From the NCBI RefSeq assembly GCF_027484205.1, contig NZ_JAIXUB010000013.1, forward strand, positions 124,001 to 188,000: a stretch of DNA of 64,000 nucleotides, given 5' to 3'. Shown in pieces: positions 17,198-26,702 of this stretch; within the stretch, counting starts at the first letter, position 1; each line of letters begins with the position of its first letter. The notes beneath the pieces were generated by a model, which had not been told where the DNA came from, made no database searches, and was given only the letters and a program-made list of their open reading frames with translations. Made by a program: the position numbers and the translations under genes. Source of the DNA: Flavobacterium sp. GTDB lineage: Bacteria > Bacteroidota > Bacteroidia > Flavobacteriales > Flavobacteriaceae.

Positions 17198-18559
17198 AAT
17201 AATTGTTGTTCCAATATTTTCTTGGCTTGAAATTTGGATTTCGATATTCAATAAATCGCATAATCTTTTTACTATGGATAAGCCCAAACCAGTTCCTTTA
17301 ATTTCGGGATTTTTAGAATTATCTGATCTGTAAAAAGAATTAAATATCTTACTTAAGTTGTTTTCTGGAATTCCAATTCCATTATCTGAAATTGTTAAAT
17401 GGGTAGCATTTTTATTACTATCTAAATCAATAATTATTTGACCTCCATTTTTTGAATATTTGACCGAATTTGAAATTAGATTACTTATAATAATTGAAAC
17501 CAAATAGTAATCTGATTGAACATAAAAATCTTTATTAAAATTAGTTGAAACTACAATGTCGTTCTTTTTGATTTTATCAGAATACCTCGATAAACTTTCT
17601 AAAATTAATTCGTTCAAATAAACATTTTCAATTTTATTATTTTGTTTTTGATTTTCAAATCGTGCCAATAAAAGTAGTTCATCGACGAGTGAATTTAAAC
17701 GATCAACTTCTGAAACACAAAAGTTAATTTTATCTTCATATTCTTGTTTTTCACGTGGTTTACGAATCAACACTTCAAGAGTTCCTTTAATAACTGCTAA
17801 TGGTGTTCGTAATTCATGAGATGCATCAGATGTAAACTGTTTTTCTCTTTCAATGGCATCTTCAATTCTATCTAATAAATCGTTAATAGTTTTAGAAAGA
17901 GTATATAGTTCATCTTTATTATTAGGAAGAAGTATTCTTGATTTAAGATTATCTTTTGTTATTTTACTCGAAGTTTCAATAATTGAAGTTACGGGTTTGA
18001 TGCTTCTACCTGCAAAAAAACGAGCGATGAAAAATAGGATAATTAAGATAATAGGATACGTTAAAAAAAGTATATTTTTAAGTATATCAATTATTTCAAA
18101 ATCATCAAGTGACATTGCCAAAACTACATAACCAACGACTTTATTATTATTTAAAATAGGAGTTTGGATTTGCCTAATTGGAATATCATTTAAATAAGAA
18201 TTTATATAATCATTATTAAAAGAATCATCAGACAGAATTAGATTGGAACTTTTTAGATTAGGCGATTTATCAATTAACTTTTTGTTATTATCATAAAATT
18301 GAACAAAAACTGGGTTTACATTAATTGAATTATGTTCCCTTGCGCGCCATTGATCAACTTGAATTAGATAAGTATCATTGTTATCAATTTTAACATCATC
18401 TAAATGTTTATCTAATTCTACCTTAATTTCATCATCAATATGAATGGAAACGCTATAAAAAACAACTTGATAAATAACAAGAAAAACTATTGCAACTAAT
18501 AATGCTGTACTGATTATATAGTTGAAAGCAATTCTGTTTTTGAAAGAAAAGTTCAGCAT
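17183..18559 (-). CDS. HAMP-containing sensor histidine kinase
   Basis: This 458-aa kinase has two membrane helices (about 10-30 and 160-180) flanking a periplasmic sensor of roughly 130 residues, then a HAMP domain. The phospho-acceptor box reads FTSDASHELRTPLAVIKG. The ATPase part shows the N box (IISNLISNSVKYS), G1 (DNGIGIPENN) and G2 (GTGLGLSIVKRL). The signal it senses is unknown. It is the last gene of the thioredoxin-ApbE operon and follows its cognate regulator by 13 nt. Its stop codon falls within the second TTAAG-N5-CTTAA palindrome. Confidence 0.93.
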   Translation of the reverse strand: MLNFSFKNRIAFNYIISTALLVAIVFLVIYQVVFYSVSIHIDDEIKVELDKHLDDVKIDNNDTYLIQVDQWRAREHNSINVNPVFVQFYDNNKKLIDKSPNLKSSNLILSDDSFNNDYINSYLNDIPIRQIQTPILNNNKVVGYVVLAMSLDDFEIIDILKNILFLTYPIILIILFFIARFFAGRSIKPVTSIIETSSKITKDNLKSRILLPNNKDELYTLSKTINDLLDRIEDAIEREKQFTSDASHELRTPLAVIKGTLEVLIRKPREKQEYEDKINFCVSEVDRLNSLVDELLLLARFENQKQNNKIENVYLNELILESLSRYSDKIKKNDIVVSTNFNKDFYVQSDYYLVSIIISNLISNSVKYSKNGGQIIIDLDSNKNATHLTISDNGIGIPENNLSKIFNSFYRSDNSKNPEIKGTGLGLSIVKRLCDLLNIEIQISSQENIGTTIILSIT

Positions 18560-18572
18560 TATTTAACAAAAA

Positions 18573-19232
18573 TTAATTAGCAATATACCCAACGCCACGA
18601 ATTGTTTTGATACATTCATCTTCTTTAGAAAGATTAAGTTTTTTTCTGATGGCATTCATAAAAACATCAATTACACCTGTATCATATTCAAAATGAATAT
18701 CCCAAACATCTTCAATGATTTGGTTTCGGGTACAAACTTTACCTTTGTTTTTTATCAAATATACTAATAATTCAAACTCTCTTTGTGTAAAAGATACTTC
18801 TTTAGCATCCTTAAATATTTGATGTTTTGTTAAATTAATTTCGATATCTGATAAAGTTAATATTTCATTATCAGTAGTTTCTCTAAAATGAATTTTTATT
18901 CTTTCAAGAAGTTCTTCAAAAGAAAATGGTTTTTTGATATAATCATTAGCACCAGATTTTAAACCTTCAATAGTTTCTTGAACAGTATCTTTTGCAGTTA
19001 AAAAAAGAATTGGAATAGATTTATTTTTTTCACGAATAGCTTTGCAAACTTCAATTCCTGTAAGTTTTGGCAACATCCAATCTAAAAGAATTAAGTCGAA
19101 ATTGTTAGTTTGTGCTAGCAATAATCCATCATTCCCGTTGAAGGCAAGTGCAATTTCATAACCTTCTTCTTCCAAACCTTGTTTTAGAAAGTTAGAAATT
19201 CCTACTTCGTCTTCAATAATTAAGATTTTCAT
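18573..19232 (-). CDS. OmpR/PhoB-family response regulator
   Basis: This 219-aa regulator has a receiver domain with the phospho-acceptor in LILLDWMLPKLTG and a conserved Lys in DYIKKPF. A winged-helix Trans_reg_C domain follows (SFTQREFELLVYLIKNKGK, TIRGVGYIAN). It pairs with the adjacent histidine kinase and starts 2 nt after the DUF3570 gene. The palindromes TTAAG-N5-CTTAA upstream of its own operon and of the VIT1/CCC1 gene are the best candidates for its targets. That would make the circuit autoregulated. Confidence 0.93.
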   Translation of the reverse strand: MKILIIEDEVGISNFLKQGLEEEGYEIALAFNGNDGLLLAQTNNFDLILLDWMLPKLTGIEVCKAIREKNKSIPILFLTAKDTVQETIEGLKSGANDYIKKPFSFEELLERIKIHFRETTDNEILTLSDIEINLTKHQIFKDAKEVSFTQREFELLVYLIKNKGKVCTRNQIIEDVWDIHFEYDTGVIDVFMNAIRKKLNLSKEDECIKTIRGVGYIAN

Positions 19233-19234
19233 TT

Positions 19235-20671
19235 TTATTGCATTACAAATTTCAATCCAACAGTTACAATATTTGCGCTTAAACCATCACTTCTATCATA
19301 ATGATTGAATCTAAAATCAACATTTTTGATTCCAAATTTCCATATTTTTGAACCCATAAAAATATCTGTATAAGTAACGCCTAAACCATATTGATGTGCG
19401 TCAAATGTTGATAAATCATAGTCAGAAGTATAGTATTTTTCTGTTGACAAATGAGTTTCGTATGGTGCAAAATATTTTGATTGCGTTTGCGTGTAATAAC
19501 GATATAACGGAGTTACAGTGAATCTTTCAGATACTTTTATTGGAAGTTCTAAACTAGCTGTATGCGATTGAATATCCCAATTATCAGAATAAAAACGGTA
19601 ATATGTTCTAATTTTTAAATATTCATTTACATAATAATTTAACCTTGCTCCTATTGGTAATTTGAATCTTGTATTTGGTAAACGTTCAATATCGTCTGCA
19701 AGTTTATATACACCAACGTTGCTTTGACTTTCATAGTTATTTATATATTCTGGCTGACCAATATAATAGTTTGCTTTATCTGCAAAATAAATTCTATGAT
19801 AAGGCGTTGATAACAAACCATCTTGTTGAAGTAAATCAAAAAACAAAGAAAATTGCATTCTTTTATTTACCACTTGTGAATATCCAAAAGAAGCTGAATA
19901 AGAATTTCTATTAACCGATTTTACAGATTCAAATGCTGACGGTAAATAACTTGTACTTGCGTTTCCTGATTGATCTAAAACCGTAATTCCACTAAAATAA
20001 CCTTGATTTAAAAAATTAGTACCATATCTATCATATTCGTGTAACTCTGTTGGATAAATTGGTCGCCATTGATCTAAATAAGCATTAGCTTTTAAACTGA
20101 ATTCCGTGTTTTTATCGTTAATTAATTTCACAATTCCACCACCAAAACCAATGGAAGTATAATCATACTCATTTGAGAATGAAACATCAGCATTCCAAAT
20201 AAAATTTCGGTCATCACTGCTATGACTATAATTAACTAATACAGAAGCTAAAACGTCTTGTGCAGAAGCTCCAGATGATGCTTGCCATGGAGTTCCATAA
20301 GGTGAAGTTGCTGCTGCTCTGTCATCGTCATCATCATCATCACCGCCACCAGATGCACCACTTGCGTTAAATGGATTTATATTACTGGAAGATGCTGATG
20401 TGTAAGCCGATAAACCAAAATCAACTGTCAAAACATCGTCATCATTCATTGGCATTGCAATGGTAATATTTGAAGCTGCGTCAGTTAAATTCTCAGAACC
20501 CATTCCGCCTGAAACAGACGAATGAATTCCATCTTGCTTATAATAACTTGCTAAAAAATCTACTTCAGTGCTTTCTAAAACTCTTTTTTTAAATACAACT
20601 GTAGTATCTTTTTCCTGAGAAAAAGCTAAATTAGTTAATATTAAAAACAATAAAATTATTCTGTATCGCAT
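19235..20671 (-). CDS. DUF3570 outer-membrane-type protein
   Basis: This 478-aa protein has a signal peptide (MRYRIILLFLILTNLAFSQ). A long series of alternating, aromatic-ended strands is typical of a beta barrel, and it ends in TVGLKFVMQ. Residues near 105-120 form a Gly-rich loop with seven consecutive Asp (GGGDDDDDDDR), a plausible metal-binding surface loop. I recognise DUF3570 by this layout and by its neighbours. The gene lies between the DUF4266 lipoprotein and response regulator genes. A role in transferring metal or electrons at the outer membrane is inference. Confidence 0.8.
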   Translation of the reverse strand: MRYRIILLFLILTNLAFSQEKDTTVVFKKRVLESTEVDFLASYYKQDGIHSSVSGGMGSENLTDAASNITIAMPMNDDDVLTVDFGLSAYTSASSSNINPFNASGASGGGDDDDDDDRAAATSPYGTPWQASSGASAQDVLASVLVNYSHSSDDRNFIWNADVSFSNEYDYTSIGFGGGIVKLINDKNTEFSLKANAYLDQWRPIYPTELHEYDRYGTNFLNQGYFSGITVLDQSGNASTSYLPSAFESVKSVNRNSYSASFGYSQVVNKRMQFSLFFDLLQQDGLLSTPYHRIYFADKANYYIGQPEYINNYESQSNVGVYKLADDIERLPNTRFKLPIGARLNYYVNEYLKIRTYYRFYSDNWDIQSHTASLELPIKVSERFTVTPLYRYYTQTQSKYFAPYETHLSTEKYYTSDYDLSTFDAHQYGLGVTYTDIFMGSKIWKFGIKNVDFRFNHYDRSDGLSANIVTVGLKFVMQ

Positions 20672-20719
20672 TTTTAATTGTATAACGTATTTTATAATAT
20701 ATTTTTTTAATCCTTCAAA

Positions 20720-20932
20720 TTAATTACAACCACAACCTCCACCAGATTTTCCGCCGTTTGCTCCAGCTGCAGCTTCTCTATATACTTGAAAAGTTGTTTC
20801 GTATCTTTCTGCTGTTCTTGCAGATAATTTCATATCAGGATCATTAATTTTTGATTTCTCATATTCTTTTACAGAAGTACAAGATTGTAAAATTAAAACT
20901 GAAATCATTGCAAATATTAGTTTCTTATTCAT
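20720..20932 (-). CDS. DUF4266 small lipoprotein with Gly/Cys C-terminus
   Basis: This 70-aa lipoprotein has its lipobox in SVLILQSCTS, with the lipidated Cys in QSC. The mature part is short and charged, and it ends in GGKSGGGCGCN. The closing Gly-Cys-Gly-Cys could bind a metal or form a disulfide. It overlaps the end of apbE by 4 nt and precedes the DUF3570 gene by 48 nt. The pairing of DUF4266 and DUF3570 is a recurrent neighbourhood as I recall it. No ApbE flavinylation motif of the D-x-(S/T)-G-A-T type is visible in it. Confidence 0.8.
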   Translation of the reverse strand: MNKKLIFAMISVLILQSCTSVKEYEKSKINDPDMKLSARTAERYETTFQVYREAAAGANGGKSGGGCGCN

Positions 20933-21924
20933 TTTTTTGTGGTATTATATTTTTTAATATCTATTCCTTTTGATGTGTGTATTTTTCCTTTGTCATCTAC
21001 AATAATACACTGTATTCCTTTCATTTGATTGACTAAATCTATTCCAACTTCGATTCCTAAAACAAAAATACCTGTTGCTAAAGCATCTGCGATTTCAGTT
21101 TGTTTTGCAAAAACAGAAACACTTACAATTCCTGTTGCAGGATAACCAGTTCGTGGATCGATAATGTGTGAATATCGTATTCCATTAAATGTTACGTATT
21201 TTTCATAACTTCCTGAAGTTTCCACAGCACTATCTTCGAGAGGAAAAGTGGCAAAAACTTTATTTTTATTCATTGGATTTACAATTCCAACAGTCCATAA
21301 TTTTCCGTCAGGTTGTTTTCCCCAAGTATTAATATCGCCCGAAACGTTAACTAATCCAGACTTGCATCCTTTACTTTGTAAAAGAGCTTTTACTTTATCT
21401 GCAATATAGCCTTGACCAATACCACCAAGACCAAGTTTCATTCCTTGTAGTTTTAGAAAAACTGTTTTTTCCTTTTCATCAAAAATGATGTTTTTATACC
21501 CAATTTTCTCAACAGATTTTTTTATTGATTCGTCCGTTGGCATTTCTTTCATACTACCATCAAACTTCCATATTTTATCCATTGAGGCATACGAAATATC
21601 AAAAGCTCCATTGGTTAGTTTTGAAATTTTTACAGAACGTTGTAATAAATCAAAAACTTCCTCATCAACTTTTACTTCTTTTATTCCTGCATTTTTATTT
21701 ATTTCAGAAACTTGAGTTGTTGGAATCCAATCAGAAATTAAATTTTCAATTCTTTTTACTTCGTTAACAGCTAAATCAATGTATTCATTTCCTTGAACAG
21801 TATCTTTTGCAACCACAGTAATTTCAAATGGACTTCCAAGCATTGCTAATTTTCGCTTGTGAATGATTTGTCCAAAAGAAGCTATGGAAAACAATAACAA
21901 TAAAATAGATACAACTTGCTTCAT
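20929..21924 (-). CDS. apbE: FAD:protein FMN transferase (ApbE)
   Basis: This 331-aa exported ApbE has a signal peptide (MKQVVSILLLLFSIASFGQ). Its core motifs are GLGGIGQGYIADKV, LVNVSGDINTWG and SHIIDPRTGYPATGIVSVSV, the last carrying the metal-coordinating region. ApbE moves FMN from FAD onto a Thr or Ser of an extracytoplasmic acceptor. No acceptor is obvious among the neighbouring gene products. The gene overlaps the thioredoxin stop by 1 nt and the DUF4266 gene by 4 nt, which places it firmly in the operon. Confidence 0.93.
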   Translation of the reverse strand: MKQVVSILLLLFSIASFGQIIHKRKLAMLGSPFEITVVAKDTVQGNEYIDLAVNEVKRIENLISDWIPTTQVSEINKNAGIKEVKVDEEVFDLLQRSVKISKLTNGAFDISYASMDKIWKFDGSMKEMPTDESIKKSVEKIGYKNIIFDEKEKTVFLKLQGMKLGLGGIGQGYIADKVKALLQSKGCKSGLVNVSGDINTWGKQPDGKLWTVGIVNPMNKNKVFATFPLEDSAVETSGSYEKYVTFNGIRYSHIIDPRTGYPATGIVSVSVFAKQTEIADALATGIFVLGIEVGIDLVNQMKGIQCIIVDDKGKIHTSKGIDIKKYNTTKK

Positions 21925-22358
21925 TATTTTTCTAAAGTAGCTAACAATTTGATATATTCTTCAGCAGAAATGTTTTTAAAACCTGTCATTCCTTGCACTT
22001 TTCCGTTTTTATCTAACATGACAACTAAAGGAAAATTTCCTTCTTTATTGTACTTTTCTGCTAACTTATTATTACTTTCAGTTAATTCTGCAGATAATTG
22101 ATTAGCTTTCTTTTTTGGATAGTCTGCTTTAATTAAAACATATTTTTCCTCGGCTACTTTTTTAAACGCATCCGATTTCCAAACATTTTTTTCAAGTTTC
22201 ATACAAGGCGCACACCAATCTGAACCTGAAAAAACTAAAAGTATTTTTTTATTTTCTTTATTTGCTTCTTGTTTTGCTTCTTCAAAAGATGTTTTCCAAT
22301 TTTGTGAAAAACCAACTGAACTAATCAATAAAAATAGTAAAACTCCAATTTTTTTCAT
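21924..22358 (-). CDS. Periplasmic thioredoxin-family protein
   Basis: This 144-aa protein has a signal peptide (MKKIGVLLFLLISSVGFSQ) and a thioredoxin fold with the active site SDWCAPCMKLEK. The cis-Pro region is in GNFPLVVMLDKNG. It resembles DsbD gamma/thioredoxin_7 proteins that keep periplasmic cysteines reduced. It is the first gene of the six-gene operon. It could service the Cys pair of the DUF4266 lipoprotein, which is an inference from context. Its upstream region contains a -7-like TACTTTTA (22422-22429) preceded by three palindromes. Confidence 0.88.
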   Translation of the reverse strand: MKKIGVLLFLLISSVGFSQNWKTSFEEAKQEANKENKKILLVFSGSDWCAPCMKLEKNVWKSDAFKKVAEEKYVLIKADYPKKKANQLSAELTESNNKLAEKYNKEGNFPLVVMLDKNGKVQGMTGFKNISAEEYIKLLATLEK

Positions 22359-22466
22359 AAGTATTTATTTAATTTTAGATAAAAACAATTTAGTTCGAAT
22401 TTACCCTAATTAATTTTCAGGTAAAAGTATTACTTAATTTAAAAACTACAACATTCTTAATTTATT

Positions 22467-22481
22467 TTAAGTCATTCTTAA
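22467..22481. promoter_or_regulatory. TTAAG-N5-CTTAA palindrome, operon copy 1
   Basis: TTAAGTCATTCTTAA lies in the divergent region between the thioredoxin operon and the sulfatase gene, about 45 bp upstream of the operon's -7-like element. Two further copies follow in this region. Confidence 0.65.
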
Positions 22482-22482
22482 T

Positions 22483-22497
22483 TTAAGTAATTCTTAA
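22483..22497. promoter_or_regulatory. TTAAG-N5-CTTAA palindrome, operon copy 2
   Basis: TTAAGTAATTCTTAA begins 16 bp after copy 1 and differs from it at one spacer base. Confidence 0.65.
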
Positions 22498-22504
22498 GTT
22501 AGGT

Positions 22505-22519
22505 TTAAGTCAATCTTAA
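22505..22519. promoter_or_regulatory. TTAAG-N5-CTTAA palindrome, operon copy 3
   Basis: TTAAGTCAATCTTAA begins 22 bp after copy 2. It is also the copy closest to the divergent sulfatase gene at 22565. Confidence 0.65.
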
Positions 22520-22564
22520 ATTAATTTTAAACCAATTTAGTTTAATTTGTAAATAAAAAAGATA

Positions 22565-24658
22565 ATGCCATTATTTAATAAAAAATCACCCTTCATTTTA
22601 TTGCTACTATTTTCACTACTAATCAATTTTATATTGAGAATAGTATTAATGCTTCACCCAATAACGCAAAGTCATTTTAGTTTATTTGAGAGTTTTAAAA
22701 TATTTTCTTTTGGATTTCTCTCAGACGTATTCATTTTCATAATTGGCAGTTTATTTCTATTTTTATACTTGATTTTTCTTTCCGATTCAAAATATTTAAA
22801 ACCATACGGTTACATAATTTTTGGTTTGTATCTCTTCCTTTTTCTCTACATTTTATCGGGAAAATCAATTCTTACCGAATATGGTGGATCATTACCCCAA
22901 GTAGGATTAATTTTTATTGGAATTAAAACATTTCTATTTGGATTACTTTTATTTATACCAAAATACAGAAGTAAAATTCGATACATCTTGTTTGTTATAA
23001 CCATTTTTATTTATGTTTTAGTAATCATACAAAATGCCGTTAGTGAGTTCTTTTTTTGGAATGAATTTGGTGTAAGATATAACTTCATAGCCGTTGATTA
23101 TTTAATTTATACCAATACTGTTATTGGAAATATTATGGAATCTTATCCTGTAATTCCTTTGTTTTCTGTGATAGGTTTAATAAGTATTGTTTCAACATTT
23201 TACATTGCAAAAAATACAAAAAACTATCTTCAAAATTTACCAAACTTTGTAGTTAAAATCAAAAATCTTGCCGTTTACTCAGTAGCATTTACAATCTCAT
23301 TAATTGCAATTCCATTTTTAGCAAAACAACAAAACTCTGAAAATGTTTTTGCTAACGAGCTTCAAGCTAATGGAATTCATAAATTTTATTTGGCGTTTAT
23401 GAATAGTGAATTAGAATATGACAAATTCTACAAATCATTATCTGATGAAGAGGCATTTGCAATATTAAAGAATCAAATTCCGAATATAAATACCAATTCT
23501 ATTTTAAGAACCATTAAAAATGATAGTACAGAAATTCATAAAAATGTTGTTTTAATTACTGTTGAAAGTTTAAGTGCTGAATTTTTAGAGGAATACGGAA
23601 ATGAAAAAAAATTAACTCCTTTTCTTGATTCATTGGCACATAAGAGTTTACAGTTTACAAATTTATATGCTGTAGGAAATAGAACAGTTCGTGGATTAGA
23701 ATCTGTAACACTTTGTTTGCCTCCAATGGCTGGTGAAAGCGTAGTTAAAAGAAAAGACAATAAAAATAAATTTACAACAGGAAGTCTTTTCAAAAACAGA
23801 AACTATAGTGTCAAATTTCTTTATGGTGGCGATGCATATTTTGATAATATGCAAGATTTTTTTGGAGGTAATGACTATGAAATTTTTGATAAGAAATTAT
23901 TCAAACCATCAGAAGTAAGCTTTTCAAATATTTGGGGTGTTTGTGATGAAGATATGTATAAAAAAGCCATAACACTCATGAATGAAGAATCTAAATTAGG
24001 AAAGCCATTTTTCAATCATATAATGTCTGTAAGTAACCATCGTCCTTTTACTTATCCTGAAGGGAAAATTGATATTCCTAGTAATAGTAAATCAAGAAAA
24101 GGTGGTGTAAAATATACCGATTATGCATTAAAACAATTTTTTAAAATGGCAGAAAAACAATCTTGGTTTAAAAATACTGTTTTTGTAATTCTTGCTGATC
24201 ATTGCGCATCGAGTTCTGGAAAAACAGAATTGCCTATTAATAAATATAGAATTCCATGTATGATTTATTCTCCTGAATTTATAAAACCATCAGAATGCAA
24301 CACTTTGATGTCACAAATTGATGTAATGCCTACTCTTTTTGGATTATTAAATTTTAGCTATGAAAGTAAGTTTTATGGTCAAGATGTTTTTCAATCAGAT
24401 TATAAACCTCGAGCATTGATAGCAACCTATCAAGATTTAGGATTGATTAAAGACAATGTGCTTACCGTTCTATCTCCAGGAAAAAAAGCAAAACAGTTTC
24501 AGATGATTTTGAAGCCAAAAGGAAAACAAGATCAGAATTTTCAAGTAATGTATGATGAAAAATTGATGCAGAATCAAAGAGCTGATTTAATCAATGAGAC
24601 AATTTCCTACTATCAAACAACTGCAAAACTTTTAAAGGATAAAAAGCTAGATAAATAG
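22565..24658 (+). CDS. LTA-synthase-like membrane sulfatase/phosphotransferase
   Basis: The 697-aa protein has five or so membrane helices in the first 255 residues and then an alkaline-phosphatase-like sulfatase domain. Catalytic-type features are LITVESLSAEF, GNRTVRGLESVTL with the expected Thr nucleophile, the conserved SNHRPFTYP, and the metal site ILADHCASS. The architecture is that of LtaS-family enzymes, which transfer phosphoglycerol or similar groups onto envelope glycans. The substrate in a Gram-negative host is unknown. Its start lies about 45 bp from a response-regulator-type palindrome. It ends directly against the convergent VWA gene. Confidence 0.88.
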   Translation: MPLFNKKSPFILLLLFSLLINFILRIVLMLHPITQSHFSLFESFKIFSFGFLSDVFIFIIGSLFLFLYLIFLSDSKYLKPYGYIIFGLYLFLFLYILSGKSILTEYGGSLPQVGLIFIGIKTFLFGLLLFIPKYRSKIRYILFVITIFIYVLVIIQNAVSEFFFWNEFGVRYNFIAVDYLIYTNTVIGNIMESYPVIPLFSVIGLISIVSTFYIAKNTKNYLQNLPNFVVKIKNLAVYSVAFTISLIAIPFLAKQQNSENVFANELQANGIHKFYLAFMNSELEYDKFYKSLSDEEAFAILKNQIPNINTNSILRTIKNDSTEIHKNVVLITVESLSAEFLEEYGNEKKLTPFLDSLAHKSLQFTNLYAVGNRTVRGLESVTLCLPPMAGESVVKRKDNKNKFTTGSLFKNRNYSVKFLYGGDAYFDNMQDFFGGNDYEIFDKKLFKPSEVSFSNIWGVCDEDMYKKAITLMNEESKLGKPFFNHIMSVSNHRPFTYPEGKIDIPSNSKSRKGGVKYTDYALKQFFKMAEKQSWFKNTVFVILADHCASSSGKTELPINKYRIPCMIYSPEFIKPSECNTLMSQIDVMPTLFGLLNFSYESKFYGQDVFQSDYKPRALIATYQDLGLIKDNVLTVLSPGKKAKQFQMILKPKGKQDQNFQVMYDEKLMQNQRADLINETISYYQTTAKLLKDKKLDK

Positions 24659-26695
24659 TTACAATAAACCGTTGTATTTTCGAATGAACCATTCTGCGGC
24701 AAGAGAAAGTGCAATCAAAACGAGTAACCAAACCCAATCAATGAAAGGAGTTTTTTTAACAATATCCTTTTGAATGGCTTTGTAATCTTCATTTTCAAGT
24801 AATATTTTAATCAAATTATCTACTTGATTTGGAACAAAAACAGCTCCTTTTGTTTGCAAAGCTAATTGCTTTAACTTAGCCATATCAGGATTAACAAACT
24901 GTTTTTCAATATCAAAATCTATTATTTCAAAAGTACTTGAATAACTAGCATTTGAATTTAACTCTTTCACTGTAAAGGAATATTGTCCTGCAGGCAAGCC
25001 ATCAAGATTAACTTTAAAACTATTGTTTGTTTTTAACAAATCGTAACGTTTCACTTGTTTTGTTTTAGAATTTGTAACTGCAATTGTCAAACGTGCTTTC
25101 TCGTCAAACTCATAGTTCTTGTTGAAATATTGTGCCGTTATTTCTAGAGCATCACCCGAATTATAAAAACGTTCATGATTTACAATTAATGATTTTCTGG
25201 AATCATTTGAAGCCAAAAATTGTATTATTTTATCTAAAAAAACATCAAATTCATCAAATGATTTTTTCTCAACAAAACTATGAGCTCGCCATTTCCAGAT
25301 GTTTTCTCCAAATAAATAGGCATTTCGCTTTCCTTGATTATCTCCAAAAGACAACAGTGGTTGACCGGTTTCAACATTTCTAATTCGAGAAGACAACAAT
25401 ACCGAATTACTAGACAATGCTTCAATAGAACCAAATGAATTTTCTAATGGTGGGAAATTTTCAAAACCAATATTATCAATGGCAAAAAGATTAAAATCAG
25501 CATTAAAATCAGACAAATAATCTTCTTTTTGATTACTCATTTTGAAACCAAAGTTGTTTTGTTGCTGGGCTAAATAATTAAAATCAGTATTATTTCCAGT
25601 TATGGTCCAAGAATTTATATTCAATTTTTTATTAGCTTCAAAAACTTGTTTGAACTCCGCTGTTGGTTGATAATAAACCAAAACATTGTACTTATTTAAG
25701 TCGCTGATTTGATTTGGTTTAAGAATATTTACTTTACGTTGTGCATTAGTTTCAATTCCGCGTTTTAAAGCACCAATATCGGGATGATTTAAAGATGAGA
25801 TTATAGCAATTTCTGTTTTTTGATCTATAATTTCTACGGCAAATTTCTTAGCATTATTATAGGTGTTTTTTTCAGATTCATTTGAAGAAATTCGGGCATT
25901 AAAAATCTGCAAACCTGTTTTATCTGCTGGTAATAAAATATTTAAAACCGCCGATTTATTGGAAGGTGAAAATGAAACACTTTGCTTATTCAAAACATTA
26001 TTTCCTTGAGAAATAGCAAAATTTGCAGTTACGGATTTCGTTCCAGCATATTGAAGAAATACTTCCACAGGAAATTTATTCTTATGAAAAGCATACTTAT
26101 TGACATTTATTTGACTGATTTTTAAATCTAAATAAGTGGTTGTATCACCAACAGCCAAAGGATAAACTTTATTGTTTGCATCAAAACTAAAAACATAATC
26201 CGAACCTGAAGTTTGATTTCCATCCGATAGTAAAATCGTTGGAAAAGACATATTTTTATTGATGCTTTTAATATTTTTTGCTACTTCATCAATATTGGTT
26301 TGACTTCCTTTAAAATTCAACTCATCAGAAGATTCAATAGGTTGAAATTCAGAGTCAAAACTATAGGTCTGAACATCAAATTTATCCTTCAGTTTAGAAT
26401 TGGAATTTAACTTTTCAAAAAGATCTTTAGTAACTTGATTCGCTTTCAAATCTACAATCGAACTCGAATTATCAACTACGATTGGTAAAGGAGTTTTTAC
26501 AGTTTCAAAAGTTTTTCTACTAACAATTGGATTTATCAATAATAGCAATAATCCAAAAACAGACATAAAACGCAAAAAAGCCAAAAGTTTCGTCGTATTA
26601 GACTTACTCTTAGCTTTATAAAAATATTGAAAATACGACAAACCACCAGCTATGATAACTGACAAAATTATTAATACTAAAGTGGATTTGTTCAT
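24659..26695 (-). CDS. VWA-domain membrane protein
   Basis: This 678-aa protein has two N-terminal membrane helices (about 5-25 and 40-60) and a C-terminal one (WVWLLVLIALSLAAEWFI). A von Willebrand A-like domain follows the helices: PIVVDNSSSIV has the DxSxS part of a metal site and FPTILLSDGNQ the later Asp. The large middle region is probably beta-rich and extracytoplasmic. The layout resembles BatA-like and glutamine-amidotransferase-like membrane proteins of Bacteroidota. The role is unknown. Its promoter region includes an inverted repeat (26703-26766) shared with the sucD region. Confidence 0.75.
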   Translation of the reverse strand: MNKSTLVLIILSVIIAGGLSYFQYFYKAKSKSNTTKLLAFLRFMSVFGLLLLLINPIVSRKTFETVKTPLPIVVDNSSSIVDLKANQVTKDLFEKLNSNSKLKDKFDVQTYSFDSEFQPIESSDELNFKGSQTNIDEVAKNIKSINKNMSFPTILLSDGNQTSGSDYVFSFDANNKVYPLAVGDTTTYLDLKISQINVNKYAFHKNKFPVEVFLQYAGTKSVTANFAISQGNNVLNKQSVSFSPSNKSAVLNILLPADKTGLQIFNARISSNESEKNTYNNAKKFAVEIIDQKTEIAIISSLNHPDIGALKRGIETNAQRKVNILKPNQISDLNKYNVLVYYQPTAEFKQVFEANKKLNINSWTITGNNTDFNYLAQQQNNFGFKMSNQKEDYLSDFNADFNLFAIDNIGFENFPPLENSFGSIEALSSNSVLLSSRIRNVETGQPLLSFGDNQGKRNAYLFGENIWKWRAHSFVEKKSFDEFDVFLDKIIQFLASNDSRKSLIVNHERFYNSGDALEITAQYFNKNYEFDEKARLTIAVTNSKTKQVKRYDLLKTNNSFKVNLDGLPAGQYSFTVKELNSNASYSSTFEIIDFDIEKQFVNPDMAKLKQLALQTKGAVFVPNQVDNLIKILLENEDYKAIQKDIVKKTPFIDWVWLLVLIALSLAAEWFIRKYNGLL

Positions 26696-26702
26696 TTTAT
26701 TT

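Noticed and set aside
20325-20345. CAT/ATC trinucleotide run as a microsatellite of interest
   Set aside because: It encodes the in-frame Asp7 loop of the DUF3570 protein and is too short to be a contingency locus by itself.
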